This document shows positions 49,840 through 63,331 of a DNA stretch of 64,000 nt, piece after piece. The DNA is from Eonycteris spelaea. Lineage: Eukaryota > Chordata > Mammalia > Chiroptera > Pteropodidae. Location of the stretch: positions 8,161,501 to 8,225,500 of the forward strand of contig PUFA01000003.1 in assembly GCA_003508835.1 (NCBI GenBank), in the 5' to 3' direction. The translations under genes and the position numbers were made by a program. The number at the start of each line of letters is the position of its first letter. Position 1 is the stretch's first letter. Below the pieces are notes generated by a model. That model was not told where the DNA came from. It ran no database searches and was given only the letters and a program-made list of their open reading frames with translations.

Positions 49840-52734
49840 CTTTCGTTTCTCCTTGGAATGAAAGATCGGGAGGTATTGAGGTGAATACTAATAAATATCA
49901 ATCGGTAAGATGTTGCAATCCAAAGAATAAGCCCTCTGCTACCATAGAGTTATTTCAAATTAACAAAAATTAATTGACATTTGCTGCACTGTTAAAGGGG
50001 GTAAGCAGAGAAGTACGTGAAAAGAAAGCACTTTACAAAAACTGGTAACAAGAAAGAAATCTTAGCCGCTCAATTCCAGTCAGTAACACTTGAGTCCTTA
50101 GGTAGGGTGAAGATAATAATAGTAATGCTTTAGTCCTGTACTTGCAATCAACTGGCCAGCAAAATAGATTCTTTTTAAATGAGAGTTGCTTTGCCAAGAT
50201 ATTTTGTTTTATAGTTCTGTTGAAAATTTTTACAATGTGGGAAAAGTGGTATATTATTGATTATAGAATTTACAAGACACAAAACTATAGTTATGTTTCT
50301 TCGACTCCAAAAGAGTTGCTCAAGTTAATAAGAATTAGACTTATAGACTCAAGAAAGTAAACTCTTCAAATTTTACAAGCTTAGCTCTAGAGATCGAAGA
50401 GTGATTTAGGTGAATCACTTGATTTATCTTTGTTGACAACCCATGACCATTTATGCCAATATAAGTATAGATCTATGTCAACCAAAGAAAATATTTTGAA
50501 TTTTATGAGCTATTCTAGTCAGAGATTTATGGGTATGTTTGTGTCTGAGTTGTTTTCTGAACATAATACATTGGTATATCATAAGTTTGCTCACACATAT
50601 TAAGCTGACTTACAGTGCATTGCTGGTTACAGAACCCATACATATTTTATATAAAATGATACCATCAGTAGATAATCTTCACCTTCTTCACCTCCTACTT
50701 ATAAATTATTATTATAAGAAAATGAGTTCTTTTCTGGCCCTAATATATTTTATGTTTAAAATAAAAAAACAACCATCATATTTAATTTTTTTTTAAATGA
50801 GGAAATTGGAGAATATACCATTTTCATTGACAAAGATCGAAAAAGGTTCTGCTTGTCATTAACCCTAGTGGCTTTTAGAGAGGGAACAGCAATCTAGCAG
50901 AGGAATTAATATTATAAGTCCCTATTTAGGGGAAAAAAATATAGAGAACATATATCCTATGCTTTAGTCCATAGATCCCAGGGTCAATATAACTCCAACA
51001 GTTGAAGAATTTTATATGGTTCCTTTTCATTATTCATTATGGACAGTTTTATAAGTGGGTTTCTGATCGTATGATTCTTGGCAGAGTTGTGTTAACTTAA
51101 TGAAACGTTATTCAGCTCACTCTTTGTTTGCATTGGCTCTGAGGCCATGCTTTGAGGAGTCTGTTTTCAAAAGTGAAAAATACTTTAAGATGGCCCAAAG
51201 TGTGTGGATGGGATCTCTGTTGCGACATCAGTTACGTACAGCTGAGGAGCTTTCTGGAGGAAGTGCGATCTGTAGTTAATGGAGTTCAGGTGTCCTCAGG
51301 AAGTAGCGCTGATAGTTTGTCACTGGTAATTTTATACAAGGGTAGGGGAAAGAAAAATGAGGGAGCTGTGGAGTTGTGAAAGGAGTGTTTTGAGTAACTT
51401 TTAAGGGTGTTGCCAACCTGTTTGGTGTCTTATTCCTCATGGGGTTGCTGTTCTTGTTTTGCTGGAGGTTTTTCAGTAGCTTGTCTGCGACTGTTCCAGT
51501 GTGATTTTACATATGATGCGTGTGTGCCTTCGTCTTGCGTTCATAATTTTCTACCTGACAGCCATCCCTAAGAGTCTCACAGACGAGGGAAAGGAATTCC
51601 TTCAGTCACCGTACCAGGTCCCTTGATTTTCTTAGGTTAAACTAATATGCCTTACCCACCATCTGCATTTTCATTAACAACTTTGTTAGCCCACAGAAGA
51701 CACCTGTTCTACATTGGTGGCCCAGAGAAACTTAAGTCTGTGAAAATTATGTTGTTTTAGTTACACATGAAAGAAAATACAGAGGAAAGAGAATGCTGTT
51801 CACAGTCAGAAATGACCATTGGCAGGATATAAAACTTCCTCTGCCTACTCTCTCTCATTCTCCTTTCTTTCATCCCAGCCTGCAGCTTTCACAGTTCATG
51901 AAAAGTTTGAGGGACTTCAGAAGCTCATGCAGGCCTATATCCTCTGTCATGCCAGCATTTTACTTAAACCAAATCATTCAATTAGATATTGTTCTAATAG
52001 TAAATGTCCAGAGGGATAGGAATCTCACAGTCCCTTTATATTTGTCTTTATGTGTTTTTGATAACCCTTATATTCAAGAACTTTTTCTGTATGTTAAAAT
52101 ATTTTGTGTTTTTAATTAATTCCCCCTCCCCCACCCCGATGTCACAGAACAGCTGGGCATCATCTAGATCCCACCCCATTCCCTTCATCTAAACTTTTCC
52201 AAATGACTTAGCCTGGCTCTTCAAACATTACTTATACATACTTTTTTTCCACTTTTTTTTTTTTAACCCATCAGGGATCTCTTTTTCCTACATATTTCCC
52301 CTTGAACTGTGAACCTTGTTCTTGTATAAATGGATTTTGCTCAATTTTAACAGCTCAGAGTCATGGAGGAAAAAGAAAGTTTATTTTTAAGTGCAGATAA
52401 ATTAGCCCATTTAAGTGTACTTTCCCCCTCATTTTCTATGCTGTGAAAGAAATATTTCATAATATAGAGATTGGAAATGGAGTATGATCTCACAATAAAA
52501 ACAAACTCCCTCTCAAATAAAATCAAAATTAAAAGTATTCCCACAGTTACTCCTTTTAACTAGCCAAATTTCTGTTTGATGTATGTAGTTTGTGATTGAT
52601 ATATAGGAACAAAGCACCCATACTCTTAAAAAAATAAAGTACTTTTAAAAATCAATGCCAGATAATCCATTCTCTTTTTACTCTAAAGTAACAGTGTATA
52701 ACTGTTTCTCATTTAGCTATCTGAATACTTTAAC

Positions 52735-52865
52735 TTTTATAAAATTTTATTTTATTATTAGTTTCAAGTATGTAGTACATAGATTAGACATTTATATAGT
52801 TTATAAAATGACCCCCTTACTTGCTCTTTCCTCTGGCTCTCCACCTCTTCTTTATTGTACACTGG
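52735..52865 (-). mobile_element. L1 3'-end fragment, antisense
   Basis: 'ttattattagtttcaagtat', 'gtagtacatagattagacat', 'ttatatagtttataaaatga' then 'cccccttacttgctc' matches the same L1 end as 44568-44645, in the same orientation. Confidence 0.85.
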
Positions 52866-54084
52866 AGTTATCTTTTCTGTATTAAATTATAAAGTATTTA
52901 GTAGCAATGCCAATGAATGAAGTACTTACCCTTGACCTGTACCAACCTTTTAATGATTTTCTTCCTCTCCACTTTTTTTCTATTTCTCATTTTCTAGGTG
53001 GATTGCTATATTTCTGTGTAGATGTTACAGGAACCCGATGTACTGTAAAACATCACAGTTGTTGTGTAGTATAAAAGAAGTAGCTTCTAATGTTTTTCCT
53101 CACATAGGCAGCTTATGTATTATTACTGTCCATAATCATCTGAGAAAGGAATCTAGGTGGCTAATGGCTGGTACCTATAGGATATGTTTTTTCCATTAGA
53201 TATTCTTATTTCTGGTTTGAGTTTCTCTTTTCTTATCTGAGTTTAAAGACATATTTTTTATGGATAAACAGATATTAGCATAACTAAATTTCTCTGGTTA
53301 TAAATTCAATGTATTCATTAGCTTGGGCTAATTACGAAGCAGACTATAAAATATAGTAAATATTTCAGATATGTCAGGTATATTTTATTCATAGATTATA
53401 TCATCCTAAATATTATCAAATATCAATATTTATAATATTCAAATGCTTTTTCCCTTGAAAGTTTCTTAGGGGAGAATTGCTGTTTCCATTATCTTATTGC
53501 TTTTATTGCTTATTTAACCCCTGACTTCTCTTGGCATTCATACCCTTTGATTATTTTCTTTTACTGCAGCAAGAGAAGTCATTTAAATCCAGACACCTAT
53601 ACGTATCTTGGAATAGGAATGCTTTGAGATAGGACAGTTTCTCCTTAGTCTGGATAAAAAAAGGATTAAGGAAATATTTTTTTTCTCTGAAAGAAATGGA
53701 GTCCAGGAAAGTTTTTGTTCAAGTCAGATGGGTTCGCCTGGTCATTGTCATCATTTTTAACAGTTTTTGGCATGTACTTTGTTGCTATGTGTATGCAGAG
53801 TATCAGATATAACAGTTTCAAGTGTAAGTGTGATATTTACCATTATAATTCAGCCATAAGCTTTTTTGATTATTTGCCATCTAGGAATACTTTTGAATTA
53901 CCTGCTTATTGATCTTTCAAAACAAATTATTATGATCACTCCTAGGTTTTCATACTTAATTTCTCTGGGTAGATTTAATAATTCTATGCCATTGTTCTTT
54001 GAAAAATATATTTTAAAAAATTATGGTCTCAAAATCTGGTCTTGGATCTTATTCACTGTCCCCTAAAAGTCCCCCCGCATTTTA

Positions 54085-54145
54085 TATAGGGCTGGGATAA
54101 AGGTGCTCAATAAAAGTTTTGCAACTGAATGATTAATTTAAAAAA
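54085..54145 (+). mobile_element. L2/MIR-type 3' tail fragment
   Basis: 'gggctgggataaaggtgctc' then 'aataaaagttttgcaactga' resembles the 'gtgctcaataaatatttgttgaatga' tail of L2. Only about 50 bases. Confidence 0.55.
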
Positions 54146-55189
54146 ACTCCTTCTAAGACCCAGCCCACTTTTAAAATTTGATTGAATTCTAACATTGTGC
54201 CACACAGTGTTTAATATACTGTGTTTTTTTTCTTTAAATTTTTTTATTTGTAAAAACTGGATTAAATCTATAACATATATCAGTATCCTTTCTACAGATA
54301 ACCGTGTTTATTTGAGAGCATCTAGTTTAAGTGGTCAGAACATTGAAAGGGAGGAGTTGGAGGGAGAACTGATCAAAATGATATTGACCAAAAGTGGCCT
54401 CTCTTCTCTACCGTTATTATGCCGTTGAATACCATTCACCTCAGATAGCTTGTTTGATACTGTACAGTTTACTTAGACATATAGCAATGAAGATCTTTGT
54501 CACAGTGACTATATTGTGCCAGATGTTTTGTATCTCTCCCCACACAGCTCCTACCATTTCACGAATGCATTGTGATGGCTCATTTTGATTTTTAAATTAT
54601 TTTTTATTTCATTATGCAAAACCTCCAAACTGTGACTCTTAAAATAAGGCAATGAGTAAGGATGGCAGAAGAAAATACATTTGCATTTAGTGGCAGGTCA
54701 TGGGACTTCTCACTGACTTGCATAGGACATTTTGTGGTTTGGTTTCCATATTTTCCCTATTTGACTTTAGGATAATTTAAACATCTTTTTTAAAAGCTTT
54801 TTTTTTTTTCAAATTTTTAAAAAATTCACCATTGCTGATCTCCTCTTCTATGAATTCTTATTAAAAGCAGTAATTGGAAGTTAACTTTAAAAATAGATAC
54901 TGTTGATAAATTTAATGAAAATCAAATGTGACAGTTTTGTTTCATGAACATGTATAGATCAACTGCTCTGTGGCTGTCTTTGCACATATGTAAGTATTGA
55001 GTTGCTGAGCTTATAGGTGCTAAGAAAGACACAAGCATCAGTGTTGCTGGGACTATTGTAATTTGTATACTAAGTTCTGAAGAAACAGGGGTAAGGAGGA
55101 GTTAAGTCTACCTCAGAGACCGGGATAGTCAGAAAAGCTCTGGGGGAAGCTGTTTGAGCTTGGTCTGTCAAGATGAGTTTGTCCAGTCA

Positions 55190-55645
55190 TGTGTCAAAGG
55201 ACACTTGGGTTGTTGCCATGTCTTCGCTATTGTAAATAATGCTGCGTTGGAACATACATGCAATGGAATACTCCTCAGCCATAAAAAATGAAATATGCCA
55301 TTTTCAGCAATGTGGCTGAATCTTGAGAGTATTATGCTAAGTGAAATAAGTCAGATGGAAAAGGACAAGAACCGTAAGATTTTACTCATGTGTGAATTAT
55401 AAAACAAAAAGCAACAAACAAAACAAAACAAACTCATAGATACAACAGAATAGTGGTTACCAGAGAGGAAGGGGAGGTAAGGGGAGGGCACCGAGGGGTA
55501 AAGGGGGCCAAATACAAGGGACAGAAGGAGACTAGACTTTGAGTGTTGAGTGTGCAACAGAGTATACAATGTTGTGTTATTAAATTATACAGCTAAAATT
55601 TACATAATGTTATTAACCAATGTTACCCCAATAAATTTAATTTTT
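55190..55645 (+). mobile_element. L1 3' end, sense, with internal deletion
   Basis: 'gacacttgggttgttgccat', 'attgtaaataatgctgcgtt', 'ggaatactcctcagccataa', 'tatgctaagtgaaataagtc', 'actcatagatacaacagaat', then 'ttattaaccaatgttacccc' and 'aataaatttaa' give a well-preserved 3' region. Around 55250-55263 the text jumps from 'ggaacatacatg' straight to 'caatggaatactcc', so a middle segment is missing. This is one of the least diverged L1 copies here and the best clue to lineage. Confidence 0.93.
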
Positions 55646-57039
55646 AAAAGATGCGTTTGCTAAGCAGAGAGATGGAGAAGGGTACTTTGAAAAGGGATAA
55701 TCAGAGATTGTAACAAATATTGTAAATATGTGTGTTCAGGAAATCACAGGGCCCGATTGGCTGGATCAGAGAGGGTGGGAATTGAAGAGACAACCACGAT
55801 GCGAGACCAGAAAGAGAGACAGTCAGGATGGTGTTCTGAGTTCTCCTTTCTTTGTGACTCAGGTTAAGGGTGAAAGCTCTCTTGCACACCTGTCATGGCT
55901 TAGTAATTAGATTGGGGGGAGTATTTCTCATACCTTCTCTCTAGTACTCAACTTTAAAAATATGAGCTGTAACCCATATTTTCAAGTCAAATGGTGAATG
56001 ATAAAAAAGAGAGAGAGGGCCATCTTGGAGACTGAGGAAAGAGGTTGAAATCCAGCCTTGCTGGAACACAGTCACTGATTTCCTTAGTCTCAAGCCTGTC
56101 CTATGATGACCTACAATCCTCCAACTCACTTCACTCCCAAGCTTTCTAGATAGAATATTTTGGAGGAGGGGTTTGGGAACCTGAGTGTGAGAGAGAGTAG
56201 AGGTAGATGGCCAGCAAATACTGAGAATTCCATTATCTGTTTGAATTTAGAAGTAGTAGATTAGCTTTTAGCTATGATTTTTGGCTTGCCTGGTTTTGGC
56301 AGGCAAGCAAAATACAAAAAGAGTATTTCTGTTCTTTTAAAAAAGTTTTACCTCTTTTTCAATTTCTCCACCTACAAAAGGGCAGTCAGTTTTGTGGGGT
56401 TTTGAGGTATAAAACCTGGCATTTGTTTTGTGATGTGCCAGTGCACAGTTAGAGAAACAAAAAGCTCCCATTCTGTCCTGAACGCTAAGAAGATATCACT
56501 TGCTAAGACTGTGTGTCAGTGTTTGATATTTATTGGATAAAACATCTGTCCTACTTCTTTAGCTTCCTGGCTCCTGTTGTAATTTCACATACAGGGGATT
56601 CCCCAGGTCCTTCCTTTAACATTAATTTTCTTTGGCTTATATTTCAGAGGCCACACTCAGTCCCTTAAATAAATATTCAGGCAACTGCTTAAAATAAACC
56701 TTGTATTATTTATTACCACATCTGTTATAAGAAAGTTATAAAAATAAGTAAAAGTGGAAACCATGTGTTTTGTCCGAGTATGAACCTTCCTGAACATGCA
56801 CAATTGAACTACTTGGTGTTTTTCGATTCAGCCATCCTCATCATATTCATGGCAAAAGAATGAACAATGCTACACATATGCCCATGTAAAAATGTCTGTA
56901 TTGTCAAGACACGCACATGTGTAAGCATGTGCACATGCAAGCACACTGTTTGGAGTCTATGGATTCATTATATTATGCCCCATCCATTTTTTTCTCGATT
57001 TCTTTTCATTGAAAATAACTGGGGTTTTATTCTTCCTTT

Positions 57040-57240
57040 TTTTAAAGATTAATTAATTAATTTTTTATGTTGACATTGGTTAACGAAATCCAATAAGTTT
57101 CAGCTGTACACTTTAACAGTAGGCATATATATATATATATATTTACACTGTGTTCACCTCCTATAATTAGATTTCTTTCTGTCACCACATATTTGACCCC
57201 CTTTACCACATCTACCTACCCCGCCCTCAAAAATAAGTGT
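57040..57240 (-). mobile_element. L1 3' end, antisense
   Basis: 'ttgacattggttaacgaaat', 'aataagtttcagctgtacac', a TA tract (57125-57142), 'ctgtcaccacatatttgacc' and 'ccctttaccacatctaccta' are the reverse complement of an L1 3' end. The 'ggttaac' terminus matches the sense copy at 55190-55645. Confidence 0.88.
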
Positions 57241-57584
57241 TTTTAACCCAAAGGAACACTAACTTATAGATTTTTTTCTATTACATTTACTTTCTTTTAG
57301 AGTCTATAATTTTTTTTTAATCAAAAGTAACTTATTAGTGAACAATGGTTTGACTTAGAGAAATAGAACTAAATTCCATAAATAGGAATTGGGGCGAAAA
57401 ATGACTATGAAGGAAAGGAATTCTCATAATGCATCAGTTGGGTCTAGGATAGAATGTAAGATAAAGCAAAACAGAGTTGGGTTAAAGGAAAAGAAATAAC
57501 CTTAAGAAAAAAAAAAAACACGTAGTATTTCTTGACGCTGTTTTAGTTTTATTATCCTGCCCTATATCTGAAACCCTGGGCTCT

Positions 57585-57631
57585 AAATTGAAAACAAAAA
57601 CAAAACAAAAACAAAAAAACAACAAAAAAAC
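57585..57631 (+). repeat. A-rich (AAAAC)n tract
   Basis: Irregular AAAAC units. No attached element recognised. Confidence 0.9.
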
Positions 57632-58784
57632 CTTACTTTTGGAAACACTGTGTGTAAATATATGTGAACCACTATTAATATGGTACAATAGTGACTTTAA
57701 ACCAAAATATGTAGCATGTATGGTGATACTGAAATATAGATATCATGATACCCTACAATTTCCTAAGTCAGAGAGAAATAGAGCAAGTTGTAAGTAAGAT
57801 ATCTAGTGTCCTCAAGAAGGACCACTGATTGTAGACTGCTTATTGTGGCAGTTAGAAAATATAAGGGAATGAGGCTTTAATTAAATATACGCTGAATGTT
57901 TGTTGTTTTTTGATCCTGCTGCATTGAAGCTAACCTTGAAACACTTATGAATAAAACCATTTCCTAAGAAAACTGGAAAATATGTTTAGATGCTCAGTAG
58001 GCAGAAACACTCTCATATTTTTCATAAATTCCATAAAATCCATGTACTGCATTTGGTTATCCTTTTTAACCAATAAGTTTCCATGTTTTCTAGGTAGAAA
58101 TACTACTTACTCTATGCATGTGAAAGTAATAAAACATGTTTGCTAAGGCACTGGCTGGGCTTACATCACATCTGTTTAGGTCTGTTAAATTAGGATCATA
58201 TATCCCATCTGCCACTTTACTCTTACCCCTCCCCAGTTTTGTCACACTTCATAGAGACTTCAGGACATTGAAAAGGCCATCCATGTAATCAGTATAAAAA
58301 TAAATGAACTTTTATAATATAAACCAGTGATTGGTTCTAATATTTCTTGATAAGTAAGCTTTTGGCAAAGTGTTGCAAAGTACTCTAGTGATCATTTTAA
58401 GGAGAGAAGCCTAGGAGCCATGGTTTATGCAAGTAGTGTTATAAAATTTCTTAACTAGGACATTTAGACTGAAGGGAAAATACCATATTGTATCAAATAG
58501 AAAAAAAAGTCACCCGATCTTTAATTCAAGGACTTCTCTCACTCACTATATCCATGGGCAAACTCTTTTGCTATTTCAACCATAGCGTTTCCTGGGCCAA
58601 TCATTCTTACCAATAATTCTCAATTTTTGCATATTAGAGACTAAATGCCTTGTTCCCTGTGCTCTTACTGACTTTCTGTTTCAATACTGTCAGCATGATG
58701 CAAGTAAATCAGACTTCTTTAGACAGTGAATTTTCAGCATCAGTTCTTGGCTTTAAGGCTGGATATTTTAAGTGAAAAATTATG

Positions 58785-58975
58785 GGCCTGGCCTTGGATC
58801 CCAGTTCTACTGTTTCATTGGCTGTGTGACCATGGACAAGTTATCGAGCCTTTCTGAGCTCTAGTTTTCTCCCTCCAATATGGAGATAATAATTTTCCAT
58901 CTCGCAAGAAAGCTGTGAGAATTAAATGAGATTACATATGTACAATGTCCGGCATTAATAACTAACAATTATTTT
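58785..58975 (+). mobile_element. MIR SINE, sense
   Basis: 'ggcctggccttggatcccag', 'ttggctgtgtgaccatggac', 'aagttatcgagcctttctga', 'tatggagataataattttcc' and 'gctgtgagaattaaatgaga' form a clear sense MIR. Confidence 0.93.
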
Positions 58976-59592
58976 ATTTTCCAAAACGTGTTCATTTTGG
59001 CTTTCCTGATTACTTTGTGTTAAAACAAAACTTGATTAACTTTTTCTTCCAAACATTCTCTTTCAAAAACCACATTTTCATTTCTAGGCAATATGTGCTT
59101 AAGTCTATCTAAAGCAGCTTGACTGTTCTCAACACTGTGCACATCCATATGCTTCCATTTTTTAATAGAATAATTTTTACCACACTTTTTTTTTCTTTTC
59201 CTAAACTCAGGTCAGGATCTTCCCCAGTTACTGTTCGTTGGAAATTTTTCTTGAATTAGGGTTAACCCTGGTGCCCTTAAAAAGTCATGTTTTGAGCTTT
59301 TACAATATGTGCTCATGTTATTTTCTTCCATCTAACTTCCTTTTACCTCCTGCCTTTGACATATGCCTCCATTCTGCCACAGTGCTTCCTCACTGGTTTT
59401 CCAAGTAACTCCTCCTTAGTGTGCACAGAAAAGAGCCTGCACCTACAGTCCTGCCATAGCACTCCAGTATAAACCTAGTCTCTCTGGTGAAATGAGGTCA
59501 CATTCCAGGAGACCAAAAGAAGTATTCTGGTTCCACCAGAAGGTTTCATAGAGTTGTTTGGTTATCCATGTCAATAAGACATTGGTTCCTCT

Positions 59593-59628
59593 AAAAAAAA
59601 AAAAAACAAAAAAAAAAACAAAAAAAAA
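59593..59628 (+). repeat. A-rich tract with C interruptions
   Basis: Runs of A broken by single C's. It makes a chance poly-Phe/Val stretch on the minus strand, which explains the long open frame there (59443-59871). Confidence 0.92.
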
Positions 59629-59999
59629 CCCCACAACAGTCTTTTCTAAGAAAATGTCTTCTGTAGAACAGGCAGCAGAAAAACTTGACTCTGCTACAAA
59701 TGACCAGATTATATTGTAATCTGCAGAGGGCTTAATTTTCTTGAAAATAATTGTTTTAAATTGGCTGACAACCAGCATCTCGGATTTTATTTTGTTCTTC
59801 TCCATGCTATGTGACTTGGCCCATAGGAGAGGTTGAAAATGCCCCAGTAGGCCATGGATTGTACAGAACAAGGGCTGTTAAACAGAAGGATCATGATAGC
59901 TCTGAGGTTGATAGATTTAAGACAATTTCTTAATTTAGATTATTTTCTCAGAATACTATGCATGGCCCCATCTCCATATTCAGATTTGGAAAGTATCTG

Positions 60000-60195
60000 C
60001 TGACTCCCAACTCTTGAAGCAGATATTGTGCTCTATTTTATGTCTGTACAATAGCCCTATGACATAGAAATTATCATCAATTAGTGGGTAAGGAAACGGA
60101 GACTTGGAGAGGTTAAATGTAACTGTGGCCACACAGTTATTAAATGATCCCTTCTTTCAAATCTAGAGACTCTTCTTTTCACTGTGCTATTTTGC
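60000..60195 (-). mobile_element. MIR SINE, antisense, just upstream of exon 5
   Basis: 'caatagccctatgacataga', 'taaggaaacggagacttgga', 'gaggttaaatgtaactgtgg' and 'ccacacagttattaaatgat' give the antisense MIR order. It ends about 110 bases before the exon at 60306. Confidence 0.9.
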
Positions 60196-60280
60196 TTTAT
60201 TTTAGGTATCCATTTTCAAGTAGAGAAAAGCTCCGAGTTAATTACAGTGGATATAAAAAAAGAGGAATTCAAATTAGTAA

Positions 60281-60433
<153 letters not shown>

Positions 60434-60994
60434 TAGTTGGCACTCGTTCTTTGTCCTTTGGTCCTGCCTACTTACGTTAATGGGTCTTATGCAGAGAAAG
60501 TAAAATAAAAAGAACATAGCAATCAGAAGGCAATAGAAATGTCCTGAATTAAACCACTTTCATAATATTCAGTACAGTAATTTTAATCTCTTCTAAAAAC
60601 TAGGAAAGGCTTGTTTGATAACTTTAGTGTAAAATAGAAGAGAGAAAATGTGCTTGGAAACCTATAAAAACTTGTATTAAGATTTGTGTGTGTGTGATTT
60701 ATAGTAAACATTGAGTTCATAAATGCATTGCATGTTTTGAAAATAGTGTCTCTATTTATGGTCTCATGTTTATCTGGTAGTTGATATAAAAATAAACAGA
60801 TAACTTGTTTCTCATTACTGAGATGCATTAAGTTACAAATAAGAAAAACAGTAATCGTGGCTTCCTTATATCTAGAATATTGATCAGCGAGTGTTGCTTG
60901 GTGCTGAGTAGAGGTTAACTTTGCAGTTTCATCTTGCTATTACATAAGCATTCTTGACCTATGTGTCCCTCTCAGGAGATGGTGGTGGGAGGTA

Positions 60995-61215
60995 ATGGTT
61001 ATAGAGTTGGACTTCGGGCTCTGACATACCCTAGTTTCAATCCTTGCTACTCAATGCATAACTCCGGGGAGGCTACTCTTTTCCTCTGGATCTTAAATTC
61101 CTTTTCTAGGAAATGTGGAAAATAATTGTACCTTTCACGTGGGAATGATCTGAGAATTAAGTGAGGTGTGAGGAGATACACTGAAAGCATGTGGTAGAGT
61201 GACTGTGTGGCACAT
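60995..61215 (+). mobile_element. MIR SINE, sense
   Basis: 'ggttatagagttggacttcg', 'ggctctgacataccctagtt', 'tcaatccttgctactcaatg', 'taggaaatgtggaaaataat' and 'gatctgagaattaagtgagg' follow the sense MIR body. This copy retains the 5' tRNA-like start better than most here. Confidence 0.9.
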
Positions 61216-61404
61216 AATTATCCAAAAAAGTTAGCTTCCGCTGCCACACAGGCAAATGCTGATTTGTGCAGGGAAGAGAAGGAAGAGATGCTAAAGGTAG
61301 ATGGGAACAATGCACAGCGGTAACAATAATGTCAGTAAATGGAAGGCTCACATATTTAACCCTGAATTCACGGATTTCCCTTGCGTAACTGCTTTGCTCT
61401 TAGG

Positions 61405-61436
61405 GTTTTTTTTGTTTTGTTTTTTTTTTTTTTTTG
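61405..61436 (+). repeat. T-rich tract
   Basis: T runs broken by two single G's, ending in GGATCC. Possible antisense tail of an unrecognised retrosequence. Confidence 0.9.
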
Positions 61437-62639
61437 GATCCTTCTTTGACAATCTCCTCCGCCTCTCTCCTTGCTGACCATTCACAAATCTAGCATCATG
61501 CTAGTGATAGAGTATGTATAACAAGGAAAGAGAAACCATGTTTTAAAACAAAGTCAAAATGTTCTTTGAAAGTTCCACCAACCTGTAAAGCTTCTTAATA
61601 TTCACATCCAGTGTCTTAGCTTAGAATGTCTCTGCCTACTTCTTTTCTATTTCATGCAAGAAAACTTAGGAAAGAAACAAAACGTTTTTGTCCTGAACTA
61701 TGTTACTTTCTTATTCTGTATTAATCATTGGAATTGCAGTATTTTCATTCATTAGGATTATATTTATGGTATAACAATGTTTCATCCTACATAGGTCAAA
61801 TAATCTTTGTCATTTATATTATTGCTCTTGTGAAAAGGTTTTAGACACCAAAGAATAAAATTCAATGTTGAGATCCCTTTTCAATTGCTGAAATAAAGGG
61901 TGGGAGTCTAGGAAAGGCTTATTCAGGCAGCAAACAGGATGCTGGCAATAAAATACTAACCAGGATAGAACAGAAGATACAAAACTGGACAGTGGTAGTC
62001 ATAGCATTTAAGAAACATGGATGTGATCATAAATGAGACTCATACTTCCAAAGGGCAGTGATTTAGAAAATGTGGACACCATGAAATCTTGCCGTATATG
62101 AACATAAAGATAAATCCTCACGTTCTGAATTGTCATCTGTCATTTTTTACTTTCTCCATTTTGGTTTCATATCATTTAAACATTTTTAACAATTACGAAA
62201 ACATTATACAACTTTGAGTTAGTGGGTTTTTTGTTTTGTTTTATTGTAGGGCATGTGTTCATGGGAAGTGCTACTTGCTCACTTAGGATCTAAGCCTTGT
62301 TTTAAGAAATCTGTTCCAAAAACGTAATGTCCTTAAAGAGTTATTTATAAATTGTATAAAACTTCCTATTGTTTAACCCAGTAACAAATTAGTTTCCAGG
62401 AGAATATGATACACTATGTATATAGCAGATATGCTAATGTTTGATTAATAATCAAATTCATATAGGAAATACATTTAGAAGGAAAGCTGTTCTTGCAGAA
62501 TTTTGCTCAGATTCCCTGTAATGCTGAATTTAAGACAGCATTTCAAAAATTGACTGAACATGAGGCATTTTAAATTGTAGCAGCCTCAGCAAATCTGCAG
62601 GTTTCTTTTAGATAGTTGAATAGCCATGTAGAATTCTTT

Positions 62640-62720
62640 ATAAGTCTATATATCCATCTATATCTATCTATCTATCTATCTATATATATCTATATGTGTG
62701 TGTGTGTTCTGTGTTTGTGA
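62640..62720 (+). repeat. Compound TATC / TA / TG simple repeat
   Basis: 'ctatatccatc' then repeated TATC, TATATA and TGTG units. Likely length-variable. Confidence 0.93.
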
Positions 62721-62804
62721 ATGTTTTGTGTGTATATTTACATGTATAACTCATAATTTTATGAGCATAGGGCCAGCTGAATGACCCTATTAATAATTGT
62801 ATTA

Positions 62805-63010
62805 TCTGACACTTATTCTTCTGATTTTAGACATTATTCCCTGCATTTTACTGGTACTATGCCATGTGTACTTATACAAATTCTTTAAGGTATGTAGTAG
62901 TATCCCTGTTTTTCAAATGAGGAACCTAAGGCCCAGAGAAGTTAGATAACTTGCCCAAGATTGTTCAGTAAGTCTTGGAATGACATTTGATGCCAGAATC
63001 ATAGCTTCAG
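62805..63010 (-). mobile_element. MIR SINE, antisense
   Basis: 'gtttttcaaatgaggaacct', 'aaggcccagagaagttagat' and 'aacttgcccaagattgttca' are strong antisense MIR core matches. Confidence 0.9.
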
Positions 63011-63315
63011 ATACTGCCATCTTAACTAATGCTTTCTTTCAGCATATGATATGTAATAGGATAGGTGAAATTTACATTATCCAGGAAATTTAATTTTTGA
63101 GTATTTGTATAGAGTAAGGAAAGCAAAACAGGATAGTCATTAAGAATATTACTTTCAAACACAGACTGCTTATGTTCAGTATCAGCACATATTAATGGTA
63201 ACCACTCAAAAAATATTAGCATTTATCATTTTACTAGAGTGTTTTGTGTGAGTCAATAGGGCTTTGGTAGTTCAACTATACATTGGCCAGTGCAGATTCT
63301 TAGAAAGAAGTAGTT

Positions 63316-63331
63316 AAAAAAAAAAAAAAAA
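63316..63331 (+). repeat. Poly-A run, 16 bases
   Basis: Sixteen A's followed by GCAAAAAC. No element recognised before it. Confidence 0.95.

Noticed and set aside
59443..59871. 142-codon minus-strand frame
   Set aside because: Held open by an A-rich tract that reads as poly-Phe/Val on the minus strand. Low-complexity artefact.
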